A DNA stretch of 64,000 nt from Mauremys mutica (Eukaryota > Chordata > Testudines > Geoemydidae): assembly GCF_020497125.1 (NCBI RefSeq), contig NC_059075.1:66979321-67043320 (forward strand). The letters are read 5' to 3'. Positions 11,165 through 22,660 of this stretch are shown here, piece by piece; position 1 is the stretch's first letter; every line of letters starts with the position of its first letter. The notes below the pieces were generated by a model. That model was not told the origin of the DNA. It saw only the letters and a list, made by a program, of their open reading frames with translations, and did not search any database. The translations under genes and the position numbers were made by a program.

Positions 11165-14100
11165 TACTTCATTTATGAGGGGCACATTGGGCCTCCTTGG
11201 CAACTTGTACACAAAGGCTGTTCGGAGAGAGAGGCCCTCTTCACAAGCATATGTTTCAGGGTCACTTGTTTTTAAAATGGCATGTGTAAAGTACAGCGGA
11301 GTTCCATTATATAGCAGTCCTTTTTGCTGCAGTGACGCCCTCCCATCCCTTTCACCAGCTGAAGTTTGTCCAATAAAAGATATTCCCTCACCCACCTTGT
11401 GTCTCTAATAGCCTGGGGCTGCCATGGCCACTCTGCATGTATCCCCACACCCTGAGTATTTGGAACATAGCGAGTTATGAAACTGATCAGACAGAAGAGA
11501 GAGAAACGGGTAGAGGGTGGGGGAATGGTAGACAAAAGCAGCCTCTCCTCTGGGCTCACTGCAACCCCACTGGTGGGATCTCCAGGGTGAGTGGGGAAGA
11601 AGAAGGAAGCAGTACCCTGTCCCTGCCTGTTTTGGGCTCCCAACAGCTCACAAGTGGATCCTCTATTCTGTCATTTTAATAAACCTTAATACTTAGGCTG
11701 GCATCAGAAACTCTGGCATTGGGTACTGTGTAAGTGGCAGCTTTTTTCAGCAGTACGTGCATCTGATCTAGCCACAGACATTCATGCCTTTGCCACATCC
11801 AGGCTGGGTTACTGCCATGCACTCTAGTTGGGGCTGCCAAGTTACTTGAAGACTACTCCGAAGCTACCATACAACTAATACAAAAGGTGGTCTGTCTGCT
11901 TAGTGGAGTGAGTTGATGTGAGCACGTTATTCCTGTGCTTTGTGAACTGCCTGAGTTCCTATGTGCTTCTAAGGGCAATGTAAGGTGTCTATAATCTATA
12001 CAGCCCCTCCTATGGTATGGGACCTAGCTACCTTAAAGACCACCTAGTCCACTGTGCATCATCACAACAGCTAAGATCAGCAGAGGCAGTCTTGTTTTCA
12101 GTCCCTAGATATGCCGTCTTGAAGGGTGGATGAAACACATGTTTAATGGTGAGTGCCTGGCTATGGAATATGCTCCATATTGCTCCCTACCAGACCCCGA
12201 GTTTGACTTTTGGTCCAGAAGTTGTTCTCCTGGAGACCACTTGTATGGAGAGTTTTCCTGTGGCAGCTTGGGGTAGCACAGAGAAGATGATGTTTGGGGC
12301 ACCAATTGTTTAAATTAACATGTTGCTCACTTTTATGTTATGTTCTCAGGGTGCGTAGAGCCTTCAAAAATCATTAAATACATGTGACATGAAATCCCCC
12401 CCTCCCTACGTTAGAACTTAGCAATGTAGATATTGACTCCTAAATTAAATGCTAAAAGTGCAGCTCCACTCTGACTAGAGACTGACGTTTTCTTCAACAG
12501 GTCTGCCCCCCTGTGTGTCATAGCCAGACTTGCTGGCTTTAGTGGTTCAAAGATTTTACTCCTGCTCGCCTTGCAGAGCCAGCCCAGCTCAGAGTGGGGG
12601 GACTGCATTCTCTTCTGCCTTCTGAATCATCCCCAGAACACCAGTTACAGGGCCAATCACTTACACCTGTGAATGAGGCTAATGGGGCTGCACAGCTATC
12701 ACTGGGATCATTAGTAAACGCCAGTGGGATTGCGCAGGGGACACCAAGGATACAATTTGCCCTGCAGCACCTTTATTGCTAGTGGCGGTCTGTGTGAAGA
12801 GCCCAGTCATGCTCTGAGCCTTGGCTGTGTTTGCAGAGCTAGCTGGTAGAGAAACCAGCATTTTCCTTGTAAACTGAGCTCATTTGCTCTGGAGTCACTG
12901 ACCCATGATGACATTTTTGTTTTGTTTTGCAAAGTCAAACTGCACTTTTAGGGTTCTCCAGCTGAAATCCTACTAATAAATGCCACATTATCCAACCCCT
13001 TCGGATGCTGAAATGAAGAGATGCCTGACAAAAGCTGAATGAGGAAAAAAAGTAGAGCTATAAGAAACACATAGATAATGAAACCCAAATCCAGGTAATC
13101 CCAGGCCAGGTTTGAACGAAAATGGGTTGCTCTTCTAACCCCATTGGACACAAGTAACTCTCATTGACTTCCGTTACTTGTGGCCTGTATGGGGACAATA
13201 AGGTCTTCAGTGTTGTGTTGAGTGCTGAATGAATGGGAAAGAAGTGAGTAAAAGCAATGCATCTTTGAAACCGCTCTAAGGCAGTTAGGGGAGCAACTGG
13301 CACCAGAAGAGTAAAGCAAAGTCCTAGGAGCTGGTACATTTGTGAGTGTGCTTAATGAGAGAATCCAGTTTAATCCTGCTGCCAGCTTGGCTACTTTAGC
13401 CAACGTCCGCTACAACACCTGGGTCATTTTAAGATTTGGGATGGAAACCGCATGAAATTATTATTATTATTTTTTAAAAAGACAGTAGAAGTGCAGTCTT
13501 GTATGGGCACAGAGAGAGACGGCGTAGGAAGGGGCCAGTTTCTATCTGGTCCCAATGATTCTCCCAAACAACCATGGTGCTAACGGATTTGTGTGTCAGT
13601 AGGTGACATTGCCGTTACAGTGCCCTGGCAATGCTTTGAGAAAGCGAGCGTGTGTGTGAGATCTTTGACAACACCATTTTCAGCTAAGTCCTAGTTCCAG
13701 AATCTCGAACTTGTGATGAAGTTAAAGGAAGGAAGAACTCAACTGGATCTTTAAGATCATGGATTGTTTGTTGCATTGGCAGGTAGAAAAAAAGATCTCT
13801 TTATATGAAAAACTGAGCGCCAGCCCTGCAGGTCTTGCACACCACATATTACCAGTAAAATCAATGGGAGTTTCGGAGGTGGCTTCAGTTTTTGAGTACA
13901 CAAAGAATGGATGAGTGGGTGGGTCCTTGATGTGGAAGCACTGACAGAGAACTGAAGACGGGATCCCTCAGGGTCCTGTTAATACTATTACCCCACATTG
14001 AGGCGCTGAAAGGGAATATTTTACAAAGGCTTTTGTTTTACCACACACACAATAAAAACAAATAATTATCGGCTACAGTTGTCATGGTCCGATATGTGTG

Positions 14101-14992
14101 TGATCCATCTATGAACATGAAGATAAATGTATGTTAGAAGTAGTCCTGTATTGGTATTCAATTGTCTTCTACTTGGTCTGTCAGGTAACACTTGAAAAAT
14201 CACCTGTGCTGGAGTCCAGTATGAAAAAGTGAAATTCAGGTCAGTGCTGTGGGAATGTAAACTGCAGTCCAGTGTCTTTAATATACCTGAAACTAACCTA
14301 CAGTAAGGTACATTTTTCATTGGCAGGTTTGGATACTTGCTTGCCTGGGTTAGTACCTACCAAAAAATCTTAAGATTATTAAGAAATTAAATATTTAATG
14401 TACCCGTGTTGTACTAATTTATTTCTTCCTGACGGAGGGACATGAGTTCATGCACATACAAAATGGGAAAAAAGAGGGAAATGCCTGGGAGCATTTCTTA
14501 CATGTATTAGGCACAATTTTATGTATTGGGTTGTAGAGCTGAGGTGAAACAAAATGTGTGTATATTAAAGAGGGGCCTGTCTTAAATTATTATCAACCAT
14601 AAATTTGGGTGTTGCCCCTAGGCCTTGTTCCTATCACCAAGCAGTTTGTACTGTCACGCCTCAACTCTAGACCAGCTCTCACTGAGAATTAAACAAAAAA
14701 TAAAAATAACCACCACAAAAAAACAAAAACAAACAAAACAAAAACAAATAAAAAAACATTGTGGATTGGAAGAGCTTCTGCACCTGCCATTAAGGGATGT
14801 AGCCTCTTAGCCCCAGGAACTGAAGATATTGGACTAAATCCTGCCCTGAGTTAGTGTGGTAAAATTCCAGAGTAACTCCTTCAACCCCAATGGAAGTACG
14901 AGCATCAGCCCATGAGCCAGCACTAAGGGCAATCTGAGGAAAGGTGTGTTTGAGGAAAGGGTTTGGTCTGGTAAGATGAAGTAGCTGGCACC
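11165..14992. other. no recognised gene; ordinary non-coding DNA
   Basis: Nothing I can support as coding. An A-rich tract (14,690-14,757) could be the tail of an old retrotransposed sequence. Short stretches such as TGACTTC near 13,160 recall symmetrical MITE families but lack clear termini. Confidence 0.4.
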
Positions 14993-14994
14993 TA

Positions 14995-15114
14995 GGGTGA
15001 CCAGACAGCAAATATGAAAAATTGGGACAGGGGGTGGGAGGTAATAGGAACCTATGTAAGAAAAAGACCCCAAAATTGGAACTGTCCCTATAAAATTGGG
15101 ACATCTGGTCACCC
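14995..15114. mobile_element. mariner-like MITE with TA target duplication (120 bp)
   Basis: The left end GGGTGACCAGA and right end TCTGGTCACCC are perfect 11-bp inverted repeats. TA dinucleotides flank both ends (14,993-14,994 and 15,115-15,116). The interior is partly self-complementary (ATTGGGACAG and CTGTCCCTATAAAATTGGGAC-type motifs). Length and TA duplication fit a non-autonomous Tc1/mariner element. Confidence 0.8.
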
Positions 15115-15549
15115 TACTGGCACCAGAGTAAACCTCATAAGTCAGGCACAAGTCAAGAGGCAGTAGAAACCAGCACCAGGAGAAAAATGTTGTGCTGAAT
15201 ACCACCACCATCTTCTGGCTATAGCCAGACCCCTAGAGCTGGTCAAACAGTAAAAACAAAGATCTGTTAACATTTTCCCACAAATGAAAGTGTAGTTTGA
15301 GGTGTGTGATGATTTGCGATCAAATGTTCGAACAGTTGCTGCCTAGTTGTAAAAATATTTGAATTCTGAATATTCATTGATCTGAGCAGGAACGGTTATT
15401 TGGAAGAAGATTTATACCTGAAGCTCATTATTGGTTGGTCTCTTGTTTAAATATTTGTAATCCAATCAAGGGAGCTGAAACAATGCCATGTGACATGGTG
15501 ATGACCTACACACCGTGAAAAGTAAACAGCTCACAGACAACCCAGGAGC

Positions 15550-16266
15550 TAAAAATTATTCATCCAAATTATTACATGGTGAATTAACACATTACAAAAT
15601 TTAGCCCCCTTTTTGTTAATGAATTCTTCATAAGCTGATCCTGATCTTTTATCCTCCTCAGACAAACAAGTTTGGATATAATTTGCAGGAGATGATGCTG
15701 CCCACTTCTTGTTTACAATGTCACCTGAAAGTGAGAATGGGTGTTTGCATGGCACTGTTGTAGCCAGCATCTCAAGATATTTATGTGCCAGATGCGCTAA
15801 AGATTCATATGTCCCTTCATGCTTCAACCACCATTCCAGAAGACATGCGTCCATGCCAATGACAGGTTCTGCTTGATAACAATCCAAAGCAGAGTGGACT
15901 GATGCATGTTCATTTTCATCATCATGAGTCTAAGGCCACCAGCAGAAGGTTGATTTTCTTTTTTGGTGGTTTGGGTTCTGTAGTTTCTGCATTGGAGTGT
16001 TGCTCTTTTAAGACATATGAAAGCATTCTCCATGCCTCGTCTCTCTCTGATTTTGGAAGCCACTTCAGATTCTTAAAGCTTGGATCGAGTGCTGTATCTG
16101 TCCTTAGAAATCTCACATTGGTACCTTCTTTGCATTTTGTGAAAGTGTTCTTAAAACAGACATGTGCTGGGTCATCATCTGACACTGCTATAACATGAAA
16201 TATATGGCAGAATATGGGTAAAACAGAACAGGAGACATGCAATTCTCCCCCAAGGCGTTCAGTCAC
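15550..16266 (-). pseudogene. hAT transposase C-terminal half (ZBED-like), broken
   Basis: On the minus strand, 16,266 to about 15,922 encodes TALDPSFKNLKWLPKSERDE, matching the LDPRFK block of hAT transposases. After a stop and frameshift, 15,887 to about 15,640 encodes the C-terminal dimerisation (hATC) region: LEWWLKHEGTYESLAHLAHKYL, ATTVPCKHPFSLSGDIVNKKW. In active relatives the SERVFS motif has Glu-Arg where this copy has Lys-His. The N-terminal BED finger and the first catalytic residues are absent. An inverted second copy of the hATC part lies at 16,300-16,545. Confidence 0.75.
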
Positions 16267-16299
16267 AAATTTAATTAATGCATTATTTTTTTAACAAGC

Positions 16300-16545
16300 A
16301 TCATCAGCATGGAAGCATGTCCTCTGGAATGGTGGCCGAAGCACGAAGGGACATACAAGTGTTTAGCATATCTGGCACGTAAATACCTTGTAACGCCAGC
16401 TACAAAAGTGCCATGAAAATGCCTGTCCTCACTTCCAGGTGACACTGTAAATAAGAAGCAGTTAGCAGTATCTCCCATGAATGTAAACAGACTTATTTGT
16501 CTTAGCAATTGGCTGAACAGGAAGTAGGACTGAGTGGACTTGTAG
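16300..16545 (+). pseudogene. Second hATC fragment, inverted relative to 15,550-16,266
   Basis: The plus strand here aligns with the reverse complement of about 15,640-15,865: shared words include CTGGAATGGTGG, CATGAAGGGACATA/CACGAAGGGACATA, and CAGGTGACA-TGTAAA. The two hATC copies therefore lie in opposite orientation some 430 bases apart. This one continues towards an AT-rich 3' flank and the terminal repeat at 16,840-16,910. It is disabled by stops. Confidence 0.65.
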
Positions 16546-16839
16546 GCTGTAAAGTTTTACATTGTTTTTGTTTTTGAATGCAGTTATGTAACAAAAAAAA
16601 TCTACATTTGTAAGTTACACTTTCACGATAAAGAGACTACACTTTGGTATGTGTATGAGGTGAATTGAAAAATACTATATTTTGTTTATCATTTTTACAG
16701 TGCAAATATTTGTAATAAAAATAATATAATGTGAGCACTGTATACTTTGTATTCTGTGTTGTAATAAAATCACTATATTTGAAAATGTAGAAAAACATCC
16801 AAAAATATTGAATACATTTCAATTGGTATTCTATTGCTT

Positions 16840-16910
16840 AACAGTGCGATTAATTGCAATTAATTTTTGGAGTTAATTATGTGAGTTAACTGCGATTAAT
16901 CAACAGCCCT
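16840..16910 (+). repeat. hAT terminal repeat (right end)
   Basis: The stretch holds GCGATTAATTGCAATTAA, then GTGAGTTAACTGCGATTAAT and ends CAACAGCCCT. The complement starts AGGGCTGTTGATTAATCGC, a terminus common in amniote hAT repeats whose ends are rich in GATTAATCGC. A matching left end was not found, consistent with the rearrangement upstream. Confidence 0.5.
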
Positions 16911-17109
16911 AATAACAAGCAACAATTCACAGGTAGAGTATAATATAACTAATGAAGCCTCACACCACCCCTGTATAAACGGTGGATGATTGTTTGTATG
17001 ACAGTAGTGCCAGAGGATCGGGGCCCCATTCAGCTAAGAATCATACAAACACATAGTCTCTGTCCCACTGAGTTTACCCTCTTCATGGACAAGTCAGACA
17101 CAGGGTAGG

Positions 17110-17265
17110 AAATAGGAGCTATTTTTGTCCTTGTATTACAGATGGGGAACTGAGGCATGAGAAATGGAGTGAGTAAGCCAAGGACACACACACTGGCACA
17201 GTTGGGATCAGAAATCAATACTTGTTGACTCCTGGTTCTGTGTCTTAACCACAAAAGCTGTTCTC
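17110..17265 (-). repeat. tRNA-headed SINE (MIR/CORE style), antisense
   Basis: The plus strand contains ATTACAGATGGGGAACTGAGGCA and AAGCCAAGGACACACA, the complement-side hallmarks of MIR-like SINEs, followed by TGTGTCTTAACCACAAAAGCT, equivalent to the complement of a tRNA-derived A-box head. The orientation is therefore minus. Degenerate copy. Confidence 0.5.
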
Positions 17266-17269
17266 CTCC

Positions 17270-18740
17270 TCCATCATACCTTACTTGGTGTCAGGGCTCA
17301 GGATTAGTAGCAACACTGGTACCAATTCTGTTCTTACACAATGCAGGACTAGGTGTAATGACTGTCACATGACTGATAATGGCCATGGCCCAGGCACCAT
17401 GTATCAGAAGAAACTGAATGAAACATGACCATACACATAGCTGCCTGTGGCTTAGGCAAAGCATTCTAGCCTTCCCCTGACATTCACAGATCTCAGGGAG
17501 TAATGCCATGCTGCTGGTTTTATGCATAGATATTGTTAATAATTGTTTTCTCTGTGTCAGGCATAAAGGACGGTAGAATGGTGAAAGCCTGATGTTAGCC
17601 AATAGTGCGGGGGCGGAGGGGGGGGGCGCGCTGGCTTTTGTATTACTGGGGGGCCCATGTTTGTGTGTGGGCTACAATCCTGTGCATTTTCTCTGTTGTA
17701 TGTGTGCCTGGTGTTGTGTAAATGAGAGCTGCTCCCAGATCCCTCTCTCCCTCTTATTGTCAGGTCTGCTCCAGTTATTCAGATGAGCTGCCTTGCCTGT
17801 GTCAGGAACGGCCCAGCTTATCTGTTGCACAGGTGGCTGTTGCTTGTTCTGGGGTGAACCAGATGGCTAGTTTGTGGTGGGCCTCCTTTCTCGGGCTTGT
17901 CTGATTTTCTAAGGGCAATATTTTCTCTACATGCTTTAGTGATAGCCTCCAGCAACCCCCGCTCTCTGCCCCACGGAGGCTACAGGCCACATCTGTTCTG
18001 CTGACTGCAGCAAGGGTTGGGTTATTTGTGGAGAGCAGTGGTGGCTGACTTTGGGAGCTGAGTGTGCTTGCAGCAGCTAGAGTTCATAAGTACTGTACAT
18101 GTGTGATACTTTGCATTCTTCTTGTTTGGCTAGGCAGCCCTCTGCTATTCATTCATTCTTTCTGTAGGTACCTTTTTTCCTGACTTGCCTTTCCTTCCTT
18201 GCCTAGCTTCTCACCTCTCCGCATCCCTTTCCTGTCTTAACTTTCTCCATGTATATATCTGCTGCTCTGACAGGCCTGGGGTCAGAGCAGTTCCATGGTT
18301 CTGGAACAGATTCAGAATGCTCCCTGTTCTACTTTGTGTTGCTAGTCGGCATAGTCACTTTTGACATGGGCAATTTGCACTTGTGTAAGTGCTTAAGTCT
18401 TCAAACTAAAAGATACTGCTTCAAAACACAGCACAAGTCGAATGATGAAAGAATATACCAGGGTGATGAGTTTACAACCGAGTAAAGCCAGCTTCCCTTT
18501 ATAAAACAGTACCTCATTCCACAGTAATGCTTGTTACTCTTTTGTACCCTGTAGAGTTTGAGGACTTTGCTCTACAATACTTCATAATTCTTTCAGAGGT
18601 AGCCTATGCCAACAGGTTAATCTTCGGGGAGATACATTCACCCTTCCCTGCTGCGGTTGTGCCTGACAAATATAGAGGCAATTTTAGGCTGTGAAAAACA
18701 TTGTGTCTGTACATAATTTTGTGTCTTACACAAAATGCAA
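17270..18740. other. no recognised feature
   Basis: A G-rich run at about 17,607-17,630 and pyrimidine-rich stretches near 18,170-18,240 are the only compositional features. No coding region supported. Confidence 0.4.
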
Positions 18741-18750
18741 AGCCATCATT

Positions 18751-18919
18751 CTGTTCTGTGGTTGTGGAACATGCCTAGCCCCGTCTGCTTTGGCCAAAGT
18801 CAAATACCAACATGTGAGGCAGCACATATTTTTAGCCTAAAAATTATTTGCCACCCCTCACAAGTTGTTTGACTTTGGTTAAAAAGATGACTGAGTGGAT
18901 TCCGCAACCACAAAACAAA
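18751..18919. repeat. Imperfect palindrome / long hairpin (about 170 bp)
   Basis: The left side CTGTGGTTGTGGAA pairs with TTCCGCAACCACA near 18,900. Further in, CCAAAGTCAAATA pairs with TTGTTTGACTTTGG, and CATGTGAGG pairs with CCTCACAAG. The centre is TTTTTAGCCTAAAAA. The arms are about 80 bp with mismatches. It could be a palindromic MITE or an exceptionally long hairpin. No target duplication was resolved. Confidence 0.55.
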
Positions 18920-19339
18920 GCATGCAGTTTCAAATGAATACCCAGGACACAAAGCTAGGACTGACTTTGCCTATATAATTTTCTTGGCTATATTTAATCT
19001 CTCAGATGTGTTTGGCAGATACTTTAAATTTAAGATTTACAATCAATATCTTTTGATCTGAAGGTGAGCTCCTGGTATCCCTCAGTCTTCTGACTGAAAT
19101 ATACAAGGTACAAAGTCAAGTCAATAAACTTAGAGGCTCCAGTGGTGATCTCTGTTCAACCAGCGTGTGTGAAATTAATAAAGCTGGTCTGTCTGTATTT
19201 ATTTTGGACAGGGTTTGTCTGTGGGTTTGTGATTTTTTTTTTTTTGCTTTAAACAATCTGGAAACCTCCCCCGCCCCCAATTCAGAAGAATAAATATGCA
19301 TGGCTTGTAATTCTGTTGCAGTTCTTGCGCCCAGCTGAT

Positions 19340-20660
19340 AGGGTGACGTGCAGTTTGGAGGCTTAGAGATTGGCTTTTTGATTTGGCTTCTTGCTGCAGT
19401 TGTGCAAACCTCGTTGTCTCTCAGAAGTCAGGCTCAGCGGCTTGCCTGGTGCTGTGATGCTGGAAAGTCTCAGCTGAGCCCCGATGGTGTGAGAGAGAAG
19501 GGGGAAGCCCGGCAGATTCGATTGCAATTGGGGCACAATTCAATTTTTCCTCTTCAATCCCCATTCATCCTCCTCCTCCTCCTTCTTTCCCTGCCCACAT
19601 CTCCCCGCCTCAAACTATATTGCACACCCCAGGAGATCAAGGCTGGTGGATTTATCAACATTCAACCACCCCTCCCTGCCCCCCGCCCCCGATTTCCCGA
19701 TGTACTTCCCCACTCACCCTGACAGCTGCAAAAGAGAGCAGAGGTTTTTTAGCAAGCGAGGCAAGTTGGACTGACATGCAAAGGAGGACCCCGCGCCCCT
19801 CCCCAGTCAGTGATTAACCACCAGATGCAATGAGCTCTGTTTAAGAACCGGCAGGATCTGTACTGGGGAGCAAGTAGCCCCCCCCCCGGAAGTCAGAAAG
19901 GCAACCAGGCGGGGTAAGTAAGAGGGCTCTATCCCCGCTCTGTAGGAAATGCAGGGCGTGTGGTTAAGTTTCCTGCTATGAAGCGGGTCCTGATTTATTG
20001 CATGCGAATTCCCAGTGAGGTATAGTGGGGTGGTGCGGGGGGCAGGGATCTCGCTGTAAGAGCATCCAGCAGAGAAGGGGTTTTAACATTGGAAACCCGG
20101 ACAGATTTGTCACAATCGTGCCGTTTTCCTGACCCCCCCCCCACCCCGGTGTGTGTGTGTGTGTACACGTACAGCTGGAGATAAGCCGCCTGCTGCAGCT
20201 TCGCATCCCGGCGCGAGCAGCCTCTGCGCCTGGGCCACGCGAAGAAGCGGGTGGGTTTCGCAAGGCAGGGGAGCTGCTGTTTCCATGCTCCGGGGTGCTC
20301 GGATAAGGTGGCTCTGTTTCCCTCCCCTCTGTAATATCACGTTTCGGGGACCAGGAGCTTTCCGGGGGAGGGGGGATGGGTCCGATCTAAAATAACAACA
20401 AGCCGGCGGCAGCTGAAAGGGAAAACGCTCAGCCCGAGGAGCAGTTGCAGACCCAAACCCGGGCTTCAAGGCGAACGTGCCGAGAGCCCCTCAGCTCCTG
20501 TGCAAAAGCGAGCGGCGGAGGCTGTACGGCAGAAGAGGTAGTTTCCAGTGCCCCCTCCCCGGGCTGGTGTGGGGAGGGGAGCGGGCACGTTAGCCGGAGT
20601 AAATGCCTCTAATGCAGTGCTATAAATTTCTTGCTTTTCAGTGCCCGACTCGGGCTAGGG
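19340..20660 (+). promoter_or_regulatory. CpG-rich promoter-like region with candidate 5' exon
   Basis: CpG density rises sharply, especially at 20,170-20,560, against a CpG-poor background. A strong splice donor GGGGTAAGTAAG sits at 19,911-19,922 (GT at 19,914) after a G/C-rich leader without a long ORF. A second weaker donor-like GAGGTAGTT is near 20,537. This suggests an untranslated first exon of a host gene transcribed left to right, whose coding exons lie outside the window. Gene identity cannot be read. Confidence 0.45.
20147..20166. repeat. (GT)n microsatellite
   Basis: A short GT dinucleotide run within the CpG-rich region, preceded by a C-run (about 20,133-20,142). Confidence 0.7.
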
Positions 20661-22110
20661 AAGCAATCCGAAGGGGCAGCGTGCAATTTGCAAAGCGGTT
20701 GAAATTGGCCAGGTGCAATTTCCCTTAGGACATAAAAAAGCTTGCAACAGCGTCGGTGAATCTCTCTGGCTGCAGGCGAGAGCGTTTTATTTTGATTTAT
20801 TCCTGGGAGCGGGCGGGGGAGGGGAGTGGCACACGAACCCCCCCCCCAAGAATCGGGAGCAGGATTGTTATGATCCCTTCAAAGGGAAAGGAACCCCTGG
20901 AAGCCCCCGGTGTGTCTGCCTGGCTGGCTCTCAGCGTGTGCGATTAATCTCGCACAGCTGTTGTGCTCCATCCACTTGTGCTGAGATCTTGTTTACCTCG
21001 GTTTTCAAATATAGCTACTGCGCCATGCTCTTCCCTAAATAGGGCAAGGGCAGTTTACTTTGTAGTAGGAGACAAGCTGGGATTTCTGCTCTTCGGAAGG
21101 GGGTTACCCTGCTGCCCTCATGGCTTCTTATGCCTTGGTCTCCCTTCCCCAAGAGGGAGCGGGGACTAGCCAAATACTGCCAAGCATAGGAAGACATAGG
21201 ACTTTCTTCTGTACCCCTTTTAACAATGGTTTCTTCCAACCCCCACAATCCTCTGAACGCACACACAATTTGACCTAAATGTTGAATAATTTTATACTCC
21301 TCCTTCCTTCCTTTTTTATTTTATATTTTCCCTACCAGTAAGTCTCCCTGTGGGTCTGAAATCAAACACTTGTACATTTAAAAAAAGTGACATGCACATT
21401 TTTCTCAAGCTGAACTGCAGTGTAATAATGGGGTTCTTGGCTTGCTTGCTTGGGATATCCTGAGGGCTTGTTTTTAGGGTTAACCTCCCCAAATGTACTT
21501 AAAAATTAAGGTGAGGTGGCGTGTGTGTGTCCTATAATGGCCTTTTTGTTGGGAGTGTGAGACGATACATTTCTATTCACATCATCTTCTCCTGATATCT
21601 ATTAGGGGAAAGGACAATTTTGCTGAGCTATTTTTGATTCTAAGAGGAGGTCCTAAAGACAGAGCAATGGGAGACTGTGGGCAACCTCTAGCCAACATCT
21701 TCCCGTTCAAAAGCTTTCATCTGTTCAGCTCTTGCAGCCTGCTGTTGAAGCCAAGGAGAGCAGGAGCTGGCTGTAGGGGATCATTACACCTCACAGGCCT
21801 TGTAGATAATTTGTAGGCTTAGTGCAATGGGGAAAGGAGAGGCAGCTTTCAAATGTGGTGCTAACAGTCAGAGCAAGTTTCTAACTTTTCCCCATCTGCA
21901 GCTGGGTTACAGGAATTTTATTTGCCTTTCGTGCAATTTTAGTAATGAAGGCAATTCATGTTTGGTAACTCGTGTGCTTGCATGTAAGCTTGGTGGTTGT
22001 TGCAATAATTTTTGTTCCCTGGATAGGAGTAATGAGTTAGAAGGAGAGAGGGCATAAACCCTCTATTAAAGAATATATGGTTCAGGAAAGAGGAGGTGTT
22101 TATCTTATTA
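20660..22110. other. no recognised feature
   Basis: Composition falls back to background after the CpG island. No domain-bearing ORF or paired termini found. Confidence 0.4.
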
Positions 22111-22114
22111 GAGC

Positions 22115-22320
22115 TGTAACATGGGAGCTGGGACTCCTGATTTCTCTTCTCCGCTCTGCCACTAACCTGTAGTATGACCTGGAACAAGTCCCTCAACCTC
22201 CTTTTTTCTCAGTTTACTTATCTGTAAATAAATGGGTATAATATCTACTGCATGGAGATGGGAGTTGAGGCTTGCTTAATTGATATTTATAAAGCACTTC
22301 AGCTCCTCAGATAAAAGGTG
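22115..22320 (+). repeat. MIR/CORE-style SINE fragment
   Basis: The order CTGCCACTAACCTG, ACAAGTCCCTCAACCTC, TCTCAGTTTACTTATCTGTAAA, then TATAAAGCACTTCAG follows the body of MIR-like SINEs (sense orientation). The tRNA head is too degenerate to identify. Confidence 0.5.
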
Positions 22321-22427
22321 AAATATATCCAAACAGAAATGTCTTAGTCTAATAATCCATAACTCCAATTAACATAGTTCCAAAATAAAAAACACCCAAA
22401 CATGCTGTCCCAGACTTGGCACCAGCA

Positions 22428-22660
22428 TGCATCACCAAGGGCTTGTGGTTAAGATGCTGCACTAGAACTGGGAAGACATGGGTTCACTCCTTGCCTCTGC
22501 CACAAGTTTCATTTGGGATCTTGTGCAAGTCACTTAATCTTTCTGCAGCTCAGTTCCCTATCTGCAAAATGGGGATAATGACATTTCCCTACCTCCCATC
22601 GGGTTTGCAAGGATAAATTCATTTAAAGCTGGTGAGGTTCTCAGATACTAGGATTAAGGG
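22428..22660 (+). repeat. tRNA-derived SINE, nearly complete
   Basis: An A-box-like GTGGTTAAGATGCTG (about 22,444) and B-box-like GGGTTCACTCC (about 22,480) form a tRNA-type RNA polymerase III promoter. The conserved body follows: GCAAGTCACTTAATCTTTC, GCTCAGTTCCCTATCTGCAA, AATGGGGATAAT, and a GTGAGGTTCTCAGATAC tail. Sense orientation. It is the best preserved SINE here. Confidence 0.65.

Noticed and set aside
10732..11408. Several overlapping ORFs of 90-170 codons on both strands
   Set aside because: Artefact of the GC-rich palindromic MITE at 10,854-11,156; repetitive Gly/Pro/Arg composition and no domain.
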